Of a stretch of 8,060 nt of DNA, positions 1-5,781 are shown one piece after another. Source of the stretch: Actinomycetota bacterium. Its GTDB lineage: Bacteria > Cyanobacteriota > Vampirovibrionia > Obscuribacterales > Obscuribacteraceae. A program made the position numbers and the translations under genes. Within the stretch, counting starts at the first letter, position 1. Every line of letters begins with the position of its first letter. The notes beneath the pieces are model-generated. The model did not search any database. It was not told the origin of the DNA and saw nothing but the letters and a program-made list of their open reading frames with translations. The stretch covers positions 1-8,060 of the forward strand of contig CAJCIF010000458.1 in assembly GCA_903970355.1 (NCBI GenBank), written 5' to 3'.

Positions 1-83
1 AATGGATTCCTTTCTTCAAAGATCATCCCAATGCAACCCGCGAGCAAGTCGTTAATATAAAAGAATCGATATTACGGAAATAG
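1..83 (+). CDS. C-terminal tail of an unknown protein (partial)
   Basis: Reading from base 3, 26 sense codons run to a TAG at 81-83. The peptide begins WIPFFKDHPN and ends KESILRK, a hydrophilic, charged tail that looks like a real protein end. The other two + frames stop earlier (54 and 60) and look less protein-like. It would converge with the Fur-family gene, with 5 nt between the two stop codons, which is normal for tail-to-tail bacterial genes. The upstream part lies outside the window, so no family can be named. The open frame is short enough to arise by chance, hence the low confidence. Confidence 0.38.
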   Translation, partial: WIPFFKDHPNATREQVVNIKESILRK

Positions 84-88
84 TTAGC

Positions 89-532
89 TCAATCCAAATT
101 TGCTTCAGTCAAGCAGTTCTGGCACATGCCATAGATTTCGAATATGTGTGAGTGGATAACGAAGTCGTGAATCTGTCTAACGCGCTGTTCTAGCTGATCG
201 ACAAAGCAACTTTCAAGACGCACGCTTGTTCTGCAACGAACACATATGAGGTGGTGGTGATGTTCGCCTGGTTCGATTCGCTCGAAGCGCTTTTCGCCGT
301 CTCCGAAATTTACCGACTGCAAGAGCTCATGTCCAATGAGCATATCGATGGCTCGATAGATTGTTGTTAGACCGGGGCCGTCCTCTCCTTCTCTATCTTT
401 CAGCCAGAGATAAATCTCTTGAGCGCTCATCAATTTTTGAGTTTCATCTAGAACATTCAACACAAGGTTGCAATTCCGGCTCAGCCGTCTGCGCAAGAAT
501 TCGCTCTGTGACATGGATTGTTTTGCCTCCAT
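89..532 (-). CDS. Fur/Zur-family metal-dependent transcriptional regulator
   Basis: A 147-aa protein, the usual Fur-family length. The N-terminal winged helix holds a recognition helix near residues 55-65 (LTTIYRAIDML, the family's TxYR signature). The dimerisation/metal half has HHHHLICVRC at about 91-100 and YGMCQNC near the C-terminus. C97/C100 and C137/C140 form the two CxxC pairs of the structural zinc site, and the HHHH run plus H127/H129 are likely sensory ligands. The motif YGxCxxC is common to Fur and Zur, so the metal (Fe, Zn, Mn, Ni or peroxide sensing) cannot be decided from the protein alone. The start at 532 was chosen because GGAGGA sits 9 nt upstream; the longer frame to 613 would run into the preceding gene. 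It is the last gene of the operon, 25 nt after the cysteine synthase-rhodanese gene. It probably regulates its own operon through the palindromes at 5645-5665 and 5720-5744 (inference). Confidence 0.93.
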   Translation of the reverse strand: MEAKQSMSQSEFLRRRLSRNCNLVLNVLDETQKLMSAQEIYLWLKDREGEDGPGLTTIYRAIDMLIGHELLQSVNFGDGEKRFERIEPGEHHHHLICVRCRTSVRLESCFVDQLEQRVRQIHDFVIHSHIFEIYGMCQNCLTEANLD

Positions 533-541
533 TAGCTTAAT

Positions 542-547
542 TCCTCC
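542..547 (-). promoter_or_regulatory. Ribosome binding site deciding the Fur-family start
   Basis: On the minus strand GGAGGA lies 9 nt before the ATG at 532-530. It sits in the 25-nt gap after the stop codon of the upstream gene and selects this ATG over an in-frame ATG at 613 inside the neighbouring gene. A second internal ATG, six codons later, has a weaker GGAGG at 11 nt. Confidence 0.75.
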
Positions 548-557
548 GCTTAATGGT

Positions 558-1898
558 TTAACGGATACCGGATACAGCGCCAACTTCCACCTTAGTGAGT
601 TGCCTATTGGCATTGCGCCAGGCTAAAATTCCACCGCCCAAACTGAAAGCCTTGTATTGGCGTGTTTGCATGTAAGCGGCATATCGAGCCGTCTTTTCAC
701 CAACTGGACAAACAAGAAGTATCGGTCGATCTTTTGGAAAAGGATCCGACCCATCGATCATGGTTTCGAACAATTCCCAGGGAATGTTTATAGAGTTTGG
801 GATGGTCGACATTCTGTAGGCAAGGTTGCCGCGAACATCAACTACTATTGGGTCATGCTGTGCAATCCAGTCTTCTGCGATTTCAACTGGGACAACACAT
901 TTCTCTTCTACAATTGCTTGATCGAAGGAACGCAGCGATCCAGCCTTTAGCTTCTGTCCAAATAGTTGCGGGCGTCTTTGCCGTATGTAATCAACGTACC
1001 ATTCAATGCGATCACAGACGATGAATACGGCAGTTTTCCGTTCGGTCAATTGCGGATCAATTTTGGCAAGATATCGCAAGGTTCCTAAGTAACTGGCGCC
1101 ACTTGTCGGTCCGCAAAGTATCCCGGATTTGCGAACGAGATCCATCATTGCATCTATAGATTCGCCTGAATCCACGTGCACAAAATCCGTGTAATTATCC
1201 TTTTCGAATAACCCGGATTCCCACATTTGATCCAAACTGCGAACACCTGGAAGAAAGTCATTCTTGCTCGCAAATATTCCGACAGTGACGAGATTTGGAT
1301 TACCTTCTTCACGAATTCGCTTTGCTGCCCCTAAAGTCGAACCGCTTGTCCCCAATCCACCAAAGAAATAGTCGACTCGATTAAGATCGTCCACGATCTC
1401 TTTTCCGGTTGTTCGGTAGTGAATATCAGGGTTTTTGGGGTTGGTGAACTGCGAGGGAAAGTAGACTTTATCCGGATCATCTTTGACCATTTTGGCAATT
1501 AAATATTGCGGGTCGTTCGGATCGTTTGGGTCAAAACACTCACTCCCCCCCATCACTTCTTCAATTTCTGCACCAAGCATGAGGACAATTTCTTTCACCA
1601 CTTCAACTTTTGCAAGCGAAGTAACGAGCTTGGTATTAACTCCGTGAATGTTAGCAATTGCCTGCAGCGCTTTGGCAGTATTGCCGCTGGAATTTTCGTA
1701 GATAGTCTGCCCTTTCGCTTTGATCTCCTCGATGTCATCTTGCACCATCGCCCAGGCAATGCGGTCTTTCACCGAGCCAAATGGATTCATCATTTCCAAC
1801 TTGGCATAGAGATCTATGTTATTGAGACCATGCGCTTCCGGCGCTATTTTCAGAAGCGGCGTATTGCCGATCATGTCCGTAATCTGTTCAAAAATCAT
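558..1898 (-). CDS. Cysteine synthase-like PLP enzyme fused to a rhodanese domain
   Basis: A 446-aa two-domain protein. Residues 1 to about 315 are a fold-type II PLP enzyme of the CysK/CysM/SbnA group. NPFGSVKDR carries the Schiff-base lysine K44, SSGNTA (70-75) is the substrate loop, GGLGTSGST (180-188) is the phosphate-binding loop, and GPTSGA (263-268) holds the pyridine-nitrogen contact. The loop reads SSGNT rather than the TSGNT of ordinary cysteine synthases, so the substrate may not be O-acetylserine. Residues about 336-432 are a rhodanese domain with VVDVRG (352-357) and the active-site loop CPVGEK, C397 being the persulfide-forming cysteine and K402 standing where most rhodaneses have arginine. 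Known family chemistry is beta-replacement on a serine derivative; sulfur hand-over from C397 to the first domain is inference. The ATG overlaps the previous stop as ATGA, indicating translational coupling. The true product could be a diaminopropionate-type, cysteine-type or thio-amino acid. Confidence 0.9.
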   Translation of the reverse strand: MIFEQITDMIGNTPLLKIAPEAHGLNNIDLYAKLEMMNPFGSVKDRIAWAMVQDDIEEIKAKGQTIYENSSGNTAKALQAIANIHGVNTKLVTSLAKVEVVKEIVLMLGAEIEEVMGGSECFDPNDPNDPQYLIAKMVKDDPDKVYFPSQFTNPKNPDIHYRTTGKEIVDDLNRVDYFFGGLGTSGSTLGAAKRIREEGNPNLVTVGIFASKNDFLPGVRSLDQMWESGLFEKDNYTDFVHVDSGESIDAMMDLVRKSGILCGPTSGASYLGTLRYLAKIDPQLTERKTAVFIVCDRIEWYVDYIRQRRPQLFGQKLKAGSLRSFDQAIVEEKCVVPVEIAEDWIAQHDPIVVDVRGNLAYRMSTIPNSINIPWELFETMIDGSDPFPKDRPILLVCPVGEKTARYAAYMQTRQYKAFSLGGGILAWRNANRQLTKVEVGAVSGIR

Positions 1899-3409
1899 GG
1901 TTTGATTTTCATCTCCAACGCAAGCGGGTTGTACAAATCATCCAAAAACCAGCGGAATTGACCCGGCGCGCTTTCCACCAGAGCCACCTTTTGCGCTATA
2001 CGCTGCCGAAGCACATCTGTTTCTGAAAAGTCCATTTGATAGGCGGCAGTGTTTATGAACGCTACCGCATCACCAGTTTGTGGAACGAAATCAGGAAATG
2101 TTTTGTGGTACTGAATCATGTCATGTGAAAGGCAAAGATTGCCGACATACATCACACCATCGTCAGCCAGCTGAGTAGGGGCTTCTCGATGCACTACAAC
2201 TGGATCCGTCATCAGTTGTAGTTGATTGGAATTGAGATTACTGCGATTCATATCCAGCACAACAAGTTGATGTCCCATCATCGAATCTTTTGCCATATTC
2301 ACATGGGAAAGAGTAATGGCACACTGATCGACAAGAGCTCGCCCAGGCTCTACATAAAGTTCGATCATGTTGTCTGAAAGAATGCGAGAAGTAGAGTAGC
2401 CATCGAATGCAGGCAATGGATTATCCAAAATGGCGGCGAGATCCTCATGGCCGGCTTTCTTGTGATAGTGCTCTAAGAAGTTCGGTGCGCCTTTAAGCAG
2501 CCCATCTTCACGTCGAAAACCAAGGCCGGAATCGTTCCAAGTTAAAGATGGTCTGGAACCGAGAACCGACGCTTTCAATTCTTCGATATAAGCATTCCAT
2601 TCATTCTGATCTGCTGCGTATTGAACAACATAGCCACCACCAATGTTGAGTGCTTTCGGCGTGAGACCACGACGCAGGCATTCAAAAGTCAATTGCAAGC
2701 AAGCTTCAATTGCTGATGGCCTGCGGCTGTAATCGCCGGCATAGAAGTTAAAAGCAAATCCAAGAAAATCGAAATCTTCCTTATGCTCCACCAGATAGTC
2801 AATTACCGCTGGTGCATCTTTAACTGAGAATCCAAGAATTCCATCAGTGGCTGTGAATTTTATTGGACCGGAATCAAAGCCGTTTAAGCGAACTAGAATG
2901 CGCGTCTTTCTCTTCCCCGTTAGATTGTTGAGAGCAACGAGCTGTTGAAATTCCGTGAAATTATCGACAACTACAATAATTCCTTGCTGTGCGGAAAGCG
3001 CCAGATAATCAATATTCTTTGGACCTGTCGCTTCAATTCTTTCTGCATCAAAACCGGAGCGCAAAGCTGTTATGAGCTCGCCCTCCGAAGACACATCCAA
3101 CCCAACTTTAGTTAGAGCCGCCTGCTTTTTAAGCGAGATAGATTTGTTTGGTTTCGATGTGTAGAAGACTTTCCCCTGCAATTGCCTATTTCTATAGACA
3201 TCTTCGAAACGCGCTATTGTGTCCAGGATGTGTCTTGGAAATACGACGTTCAGGGGCGATCCCAGACCGTCCAACAAAGCGAACACCAATTGTTTGTTCG
3301 CTAGAAATCTCCCGATTGCAGAGTGCATAAGCGGAGTTACTTTGGGTCTCCGCCTGCTTGTCTCTTGAGAGACGGCTGATTGCTTGCCGGCTTCTAGTGC
3401 GAGTGTCAT
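1895..3409 (-). CDS. Fold-type III PLP-dependent decarboxylase, Y4yA-like
   Basis: A 504-aa alanine-racemase-fold enzyme related to diaminopimelate/ornithine decarboxylases. VFYTSKPNKS at about residues 81-90 carries the likely Schiff-base lysine K86. GGG (257-259) binds the PLP phosphate, EPGRALV (354-360) is the substrate/PLP motif, and NLCLSHDMI contains C426 and D430, matching the catalytic CxSxD segment of the decarboxylases. AAY near 455-457 matches the conserved C-terminal tyrosine. It is longer than LysA (about 420 aa), as expected for the Y4yA/SbnH-like branch, which I recall occurring beside cysteine-synthase-like genes in NRPS-independent siderophore clusters. Oddity: the usual HxHxGS segment, whose histidine stacks on PLP, reads FNFYAGD around 220-226. 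The start at 3409 was chosen because AGGAG lies 7 nt upstream and the ATG overlaps the preceding stop as ATGA; the longer frame to 3490 overlaps the ATPase gene. The substrate is unknown. Confidence 0.87.
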   Translation of the reverse strand: MTLALEAGKQSAVSQETSRRRPKVTPLMHSAIGRFLANKQLVFALLDGLGSPLNVVFPRHILDTIARFEDVYRNRQLQGKVFYTSKPNKSISLKKQAALTKVGLDVSSEGELITALRSGFDAERIEATGPKNIDYLALSAQQGIIVVVDNFTEFQQLVALNNLTGKRKTRILVRLNGFDSGPIKFTATDGILGFSVKDAPAVIDYLVEHKEDFDFLGFAFNFYAGDYSRRPSAIEACLQLTFECLRRGLTPKALNIGGGYVVQYAADQNEWNAYIEELKASVLGSRPSLTWNDSGLGFRREDGLLKGAPNFLEHYHKKAGHEDLAAILDNPLPAFDGYSTSRILSDNMIELYVEPGRALVDQCAITLSHVNMAKDSMMGHQLVVLDMNRSNLNSNQLQLMTDPVVVHREAPTQLADDGVMYVGNLCLSHDMIQYHKTFPDFVPQTGDAVAFINTAAYQMDFSETDVLRQRIAQKVALVESAPGQFRWFLDDLYNPLALEMKIKP

Positions 3410-4383
3410 ACCAATACTCCTGTTGCTTCTTGCAATTTGAATTCGGGATCTAATTGATCCTGAACATCTCCATAACTGAGCTGAACCCATTTCTTGCCGT
3501 TCAACTTTTTGTGCAATTTATGCAGCATTTCCAAGCGGTCTTCCGCATGAATAGCTGGTTTCTGCGCCCGGCGCTCAACTTCCTGCATTGCCTTTTGAAT
3601 AGGCGCAGTCAGTAATGCTTCGGTGAGCATTTGACCAGATTGACGTGCCTTCTTAAGCTCAGACATAACCGGCACCATCGCAATTGGTTCTTTGCCAAGA
3701 TGCTTGCGCACAAATGCCAGATCTTGCTCGTCTTCTATTTTGTTGGCAATTACATGCACAAGCTCGTCAACACCGGCTTCACGAGCCAAGTTCAGGTAAA
3801 GTTTGCAAACTTCCATAGATTCAGGAGTCGGTTCGGCAATCAAATTGATCGCATCAAATTGAAGATGCAATGAATAAGCAAATGCATCCGTACCGGCAAC
3901 CATGTCGCAAACCACATGAAACTCTTCATTTGTTTTGGTGTGAGAAAGAAGATTTTCAGCTACAAAAAGATTGACGTGATAACACGATTGGCCCACACCA
4001 TCAGCCTCGTAAGTTCCAACGGTAAGCAGGTTGATAAGCGGCTGCTCGGAAATCCGCACTGCATAAGGCTTTAACGCCGGATCGCTTGCATGTTCAATCA
4101 GATTCGAGCCGCTACCTGGTGGTGTGGTGGGAAGAAACATCGATACATCTTTAATGCGTGGGTTTGTTCCTTTTAAATGCCGGCGCAGATCATCTGCGAT
4201 CTCCGGACGGGAAAGGAAGTTTCCATCAGCAACACGAGCACCAAGCAAACCGGCTAGATTCATGTTCAAATCCGCGTCAATCGCGAGAATATTGAGATGA
4301 TCCTGCTGCTGCAGATAACGTATAAACAGTGATGCCAGCGTGCTTTTACCCGAACCACCTTTTCCTACAAATGCAATTTTCAC
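3406..4383 (-). CDS. CooC/MinD-type P-loop ATPase, putative metal or cofactor insertion factor
   Basis: A 325-aa cytoplasmic ATPase of the SIMIBI (MinD/ArsA/CooC) class. It opens directly with beta-strand one and the deviant Walker A GKGGSGKST (residues 7-15, signature lysine K8 and catalytic K13). DADLN at about 36-40 is switch I. CDMVAGTDAF (159-168) matches the CooC-type switch II region (DMEAG), and ANK around 213-215 matches the base-recognition segment. A CooC dimer binds nickel through a CxC motif; here the matching stretch GVGQSCYHVN keeps one cysteine (C134) with a nearby histidine (H136). Metal chemistry, if any, must therefore differ. No CO dehydrogenase or hydrogenase gene is nearby. 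The start is the GTG at 4383, backed by AGGAGG at 9 nt; the longer ATG frame to 4452 would overlap the desulfurase. It sits between the desulfurase and the decarboxylase, so its client is probably one of the operon enzymes (inference). Confidence 0.87.
   Translation of the reverse strand: MKIAFVGKGGSGKSTLASLFIRYLQQQDHLNILAIDADLNMNLAGLLGARVADGNFLSRPEIADDLRRHLKGTNPRIKDVSMFLPTTPPGSGSNLIEHASDPALKPYAVRISEQPLINLLTVGTYEADGVGQSCYHVNLFVAENLLSHTKTNEEFHVVCDMVAGTDAFAYSLHLQFDAINLIAEPTPESMEVCKLYLNLAREAGVDELVHVIANKIEDEQDLAFVRKHLGKEPIAMVPVMSELKKARQSGQMLTEALLTAPIQKAMQEVERRAQKPAIHAEDRLEMLHKLHKKLNGKKWVQLSYGDVQDQLDPEFKLQEATGVLV
3417..3421 (-). promoter_or_regulatory. Ribosome binding site of the decarboxylase gene
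   Basis: AGGAG on the minus strand, 7 nt before the ATG at 3409, lies inside the last codons of the ATPase gene. It supports the internal ATG over the upstream in-frame ATG at 3490. Confidence 0.72.
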
Positions 4384-4387
4384 TCGA

Positions 4388-5611
4388 TCAATCCTCCTGA
4401 AGATTTCTAATAGCCATAACTGCTCCAATAATTTGACTTGCGGCAGAGTCAATTTCCGACTCTGATGTATAACGACCGAACGAAATGCGGATAGCTTCTT
4501 TCGCCGCTTGTTCTGATCCGGTAATAGACATAATTACGTGCGACAGTCTTGTGCCTGTACTGCTGCAAGCCGCCCCTACACCAAAAGCGACACCAGGCAA
4601 GACACTTATAAGTACTTCGCTTTCAATGCCGGGAAATCGAATATTCAATATTCCAGGCACATTCCCGCCAGGATCGCGGCGCCCATAAACAACTGGCTTT
4701 AACATCTCAATGCGATTTAAAAACTTCAGACGCAATCTTTGCAAATAAGCACGATCATCTGTAAGAAGAGAGCATGCTGCACCAAAACCGGCACAGAGAG
4801 CCACCGGTAAGGTACCGGATCGAATGCCAAGCTCTTGCCCTCCGCCCGCCAACAATGGCTCGAGAATATTGATGTGATCCTTTTTGACAAAAAGTGCACC
4901 AATTCCTTGCGGTCCATAAATCTTGTGAGCGGAAAAAGTGGCAAAGTCTAAAGCTTTTTCCTTCACATCGAAAGGGGCTTTGCCCAGGGCTTGTGCTACA
5001 TCCGAATGAAAAAGGATGCCGCGCCCGGACAACATATTTGCGATCTCAGTTAGTGGTTGCACCGTGCCGGTTTCATTATTGACCGCCTGAATACTGACCA
5101 GCCCGGTTTGCGGTGTCAGCGCCTTCTCCACCATATCTGCGGTTACCATCCCACAGGGTTTTGTCAGTAGCATGGTTACAGTGAAACCCTGCAATCTCAA
5201 ACTGTTTATCGGTTCCAGAACGCTCTTATGTTCTATCGCCGTAGTTAGAACATGCGTTTTCCCAATCGATCGAAGATAGTTTGCTATTCCTTTAATAGCT
5301 AAATTATTTGCTTCGGTTGCTCCCGATGTAAAAACAATTTCGCCTGGCTCTGCACTTATGCTGGTCGCTACTGCCTTGCGGGCTCGCTCGACGGCTTCAA
5401 CAGCTCGACTGCCATAAAAATGATGCTTTGCATGCGCGTTTCCGAAACAGTCTTCGCACCAGATGCGATTCATTGCTTCGCGCACGCGCGAATCAAGCCG
5501 CGTTGTAGCTGCGTTATCCAGATAAATGCAGCCGCAGTCATCAATGGCATGTCCCTGATTCAATGAACCGGCTGCCGATGGAATCGATGTTGAGAACGTC
5601 GAAAAATTCAT
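4388..5611 (-). CDS. Cysteine desulfurase, class V aminotransferase (NifS/IscS-like)
   Basis: A 407-aa PLP enzyme that converts cysteine to alanine and leaves a persulfide on its active-site cysteine. YLDNAATTR (about 30-38) is the family N-terminal signature, with FTSGATEANN at about 94-103. H128 in AIEHKS stacks on PLP, NNET lies at 178-181, HSDVAQALGK (202-211) supplies the cofactor aspartate D204 and Q207, and SAHKIYGPQG carries Schiff-base lysine K230. GIRSGT and GAACSSTG follow, with persulfide cysteine C349. All catalytic residues are present, so the enzyme should be active. The ATG at 5611 was chosen because AAGGAAG precedes it by 11 nt and the protein then starts close to the conserved core. 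An in-frame ATG at 5683 has no clear binding site and would make the -10 box and operator coding. It is the first gene of the operon. No iscU, sufE or other Fe-S scaffold gene follows, so the rhodanese domain downstream is a plausible sulfur acceptor (inference). Confidence 0.94.
   Translation of the reverse strand: MNFSTFSTSIPSAAGSLNQGHAIDDCGCIYLDNAATTRLDSRVREAMNRIWCEDCFGNAHAKHHFYGSRAVEAVERARKAVATSISAEPGEIVFTSGATEANNLAIKGIANYLRSIGKTHVLTTAIEHKSVLEPINSLRLQGFTVTMLLTKPCGMVTADMVEKALTPQTGLVSIQAVNNETGTVQPLTEIANMLSGRGILFHSDVAQALGKAPFDVKEKALDFATFSAHKIYGPQGIGALFVKKDHINILEPLLAGGGQELGIRSGTLPVALCAGFGAACSLLTDDRAYLQRLRLKFLNRIEMLKPVVYGRRDPGGNVPGILNIRFPGIESEVLISVLPGVAFGVGAACSSTGTRLSHVIMSITGSEQAAKEAIRISFGRYTSESEIDSAASQIIGAVMAIRNLQED
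4393..4398 (-). promoter_or_regulatory. Strong ribosome binding site selecting a GTG start
   Basis: A perfect AGGAGG on the minus strand, 9 nt before GTG 4383-4381, is embedded in the last codons of the desulfurase gene. The GTG places the first beta-strand (KIAFVGKGG) at the N-terminus, as expected for this ATPase family, so the site fixes the start. Confidence 0.8.
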
Positions 5612-5622
5612 TGCGATATCTG

Positions 5623-5629
5623 CTTCCTT
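5623..5629 (-). promoter_or_regulatory. Ribosome binding site of the cysteine desulfurase gene
   Basis: AAGGAAG on the minus strand, 11 nt before ATG 5611. The gap is slightly long, but this is the only purine-rich match near either candidate start and it falls within the short leader expected from the proximal promoter. Confidence 0.6.
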
Positions 5630-5639
5630 GCGGAGCGAT

Positions 5640-5668
5640 ATTATAAATGAAAACGATTCCCATTTGCA
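5640..5668 (-). promoter_or_regulatory. Proximal promoter P1 of the operon
   Basis: On the minus strand there is a perfect TATAAT (5645-5640), with a weak -35 candidate TGCAAA (5668-5663) across a 17-bp spacer. A start about 7 nt downstream, near 5633, would leave a leader of roughly 20 nt containing the ribosome binding site. The palindrome 5645-5665 fills the spacer, so a bound repressor would block polymerase. Confidence 0.5.
5645..5665. promoter_or_regulatory. Fur/Zur-type operator box 1
   Basis: Perfect 5-bp arms AAATG and CATTT are separated by 11 nt (AAAACGATTCC). The arms and spacing equal those I recall for the gammaproteobacterial Zur consensus (AAATG-N11-CATTT), and TGAAAACGATTCCCA inside resembles a 7-1-7 Fur-family box. 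It lies between the -10 and -35 of P1, the usual place for repression. The likely ligand is the operon's own Fur/Zur protein (inference). Confidence 0.58.
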
Positions 5669-5719
5669 CTTTAGAAATTGCAAATATACCGTATTTTTCA
5701 GACTTTAAGCGATTATTAC

Positions 5720-5744
5720 GATAATGAATGTCGTTTCCATTATC
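5720..5744. promoter_or_regulatory. Fur/Zur-type operator box 2
   Basis: A perfect 7-bp inverted repeat GATAATG-N11-CATTATC, centred at 5732. It has the same ATG-N11-CAT geometry as box 1, and read on the minus strand it shares the AAACGA core; the 21-bp cores match at 14 positions. It overlaps the -10 and start region of promoter P2. A third, shorter repeat ATTAT-N4-ATAAT (5712-5725) overlaps it and could extend the binding region. Confidence 0.58.
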
Positions 5745-5767
5745 TTATTTGCGTGACATTTTGTCAT
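5739..5767 (-). promoter_or_regulatory. Distal promoter P2 of the operon
   Basis: On the minus strand ATGACA (5767-5762, 5 of 6 to TTGACA) and GATAAT (5744-5739, 5 of 6 to TATAAT) are separated by exactly 17 bp. A start would fall near 5732, in the middle of box 2, giving a leader of about 120 nt that runs through P1. It lies immediately after the stop of the RecQ-like gene. Confidence 0.52.
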
Positions 5768-5781
5768 CCGCAGTTCCGGAT

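Noticed and set aside
1498..1545. DPNDPND short tandem repeat in the cysteine synthase
   Set aside because: It is a two-unit peptide repeat in a surface loop, too short to mean more than local duplication.
558..3409. A staphyloferrin B-type siderophore cluster
   Set aside because: Only the SbnA-like and SbnH-like functions are represented; no SbnB-like dehydrogenase or IucA/IucC-type synthetase is in the window, though they may lie outside.
3410..3490. N-terminal extension of the decarboxylase to 3490
   Set aside because: It overlaps the end of the ATPase gene; the internal ATG has a well-placed AGGAG and the same ATGA junction as the next gene.
4384..4452. N-terminal extension of the ATPase to an ATG at 4452
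   Set aside because: It overlaps the desulfurase gene, and the family begins almost directly with the P-loop strand, as the GTG start gives.
3406..5611. Fe-S cluster assembly (isc/suf/nif) or CO dehydrogenase maturation operon
   Set aside because: No scaffold, ferredoxin, SufBCD, IscU or CO dehydrogenase gene accompanies the desulfurase and ATPase.
5612..5683. N-terminal extension of the cysteine desulfurase to an ATG at 5683
   Set aside because: It has no ribosome binding site, is not part of the family core and would make a perfect -10 box and palindrome coding.
5754..5766. TGACA-ttt-TGTCA inverted repeat as a terminator of the RecQ-like gene
   Set aside because: The stem is only 5 bp, AT-rich and without a U-tract on the minus strand; it overlaps the -35 of P2 instead.
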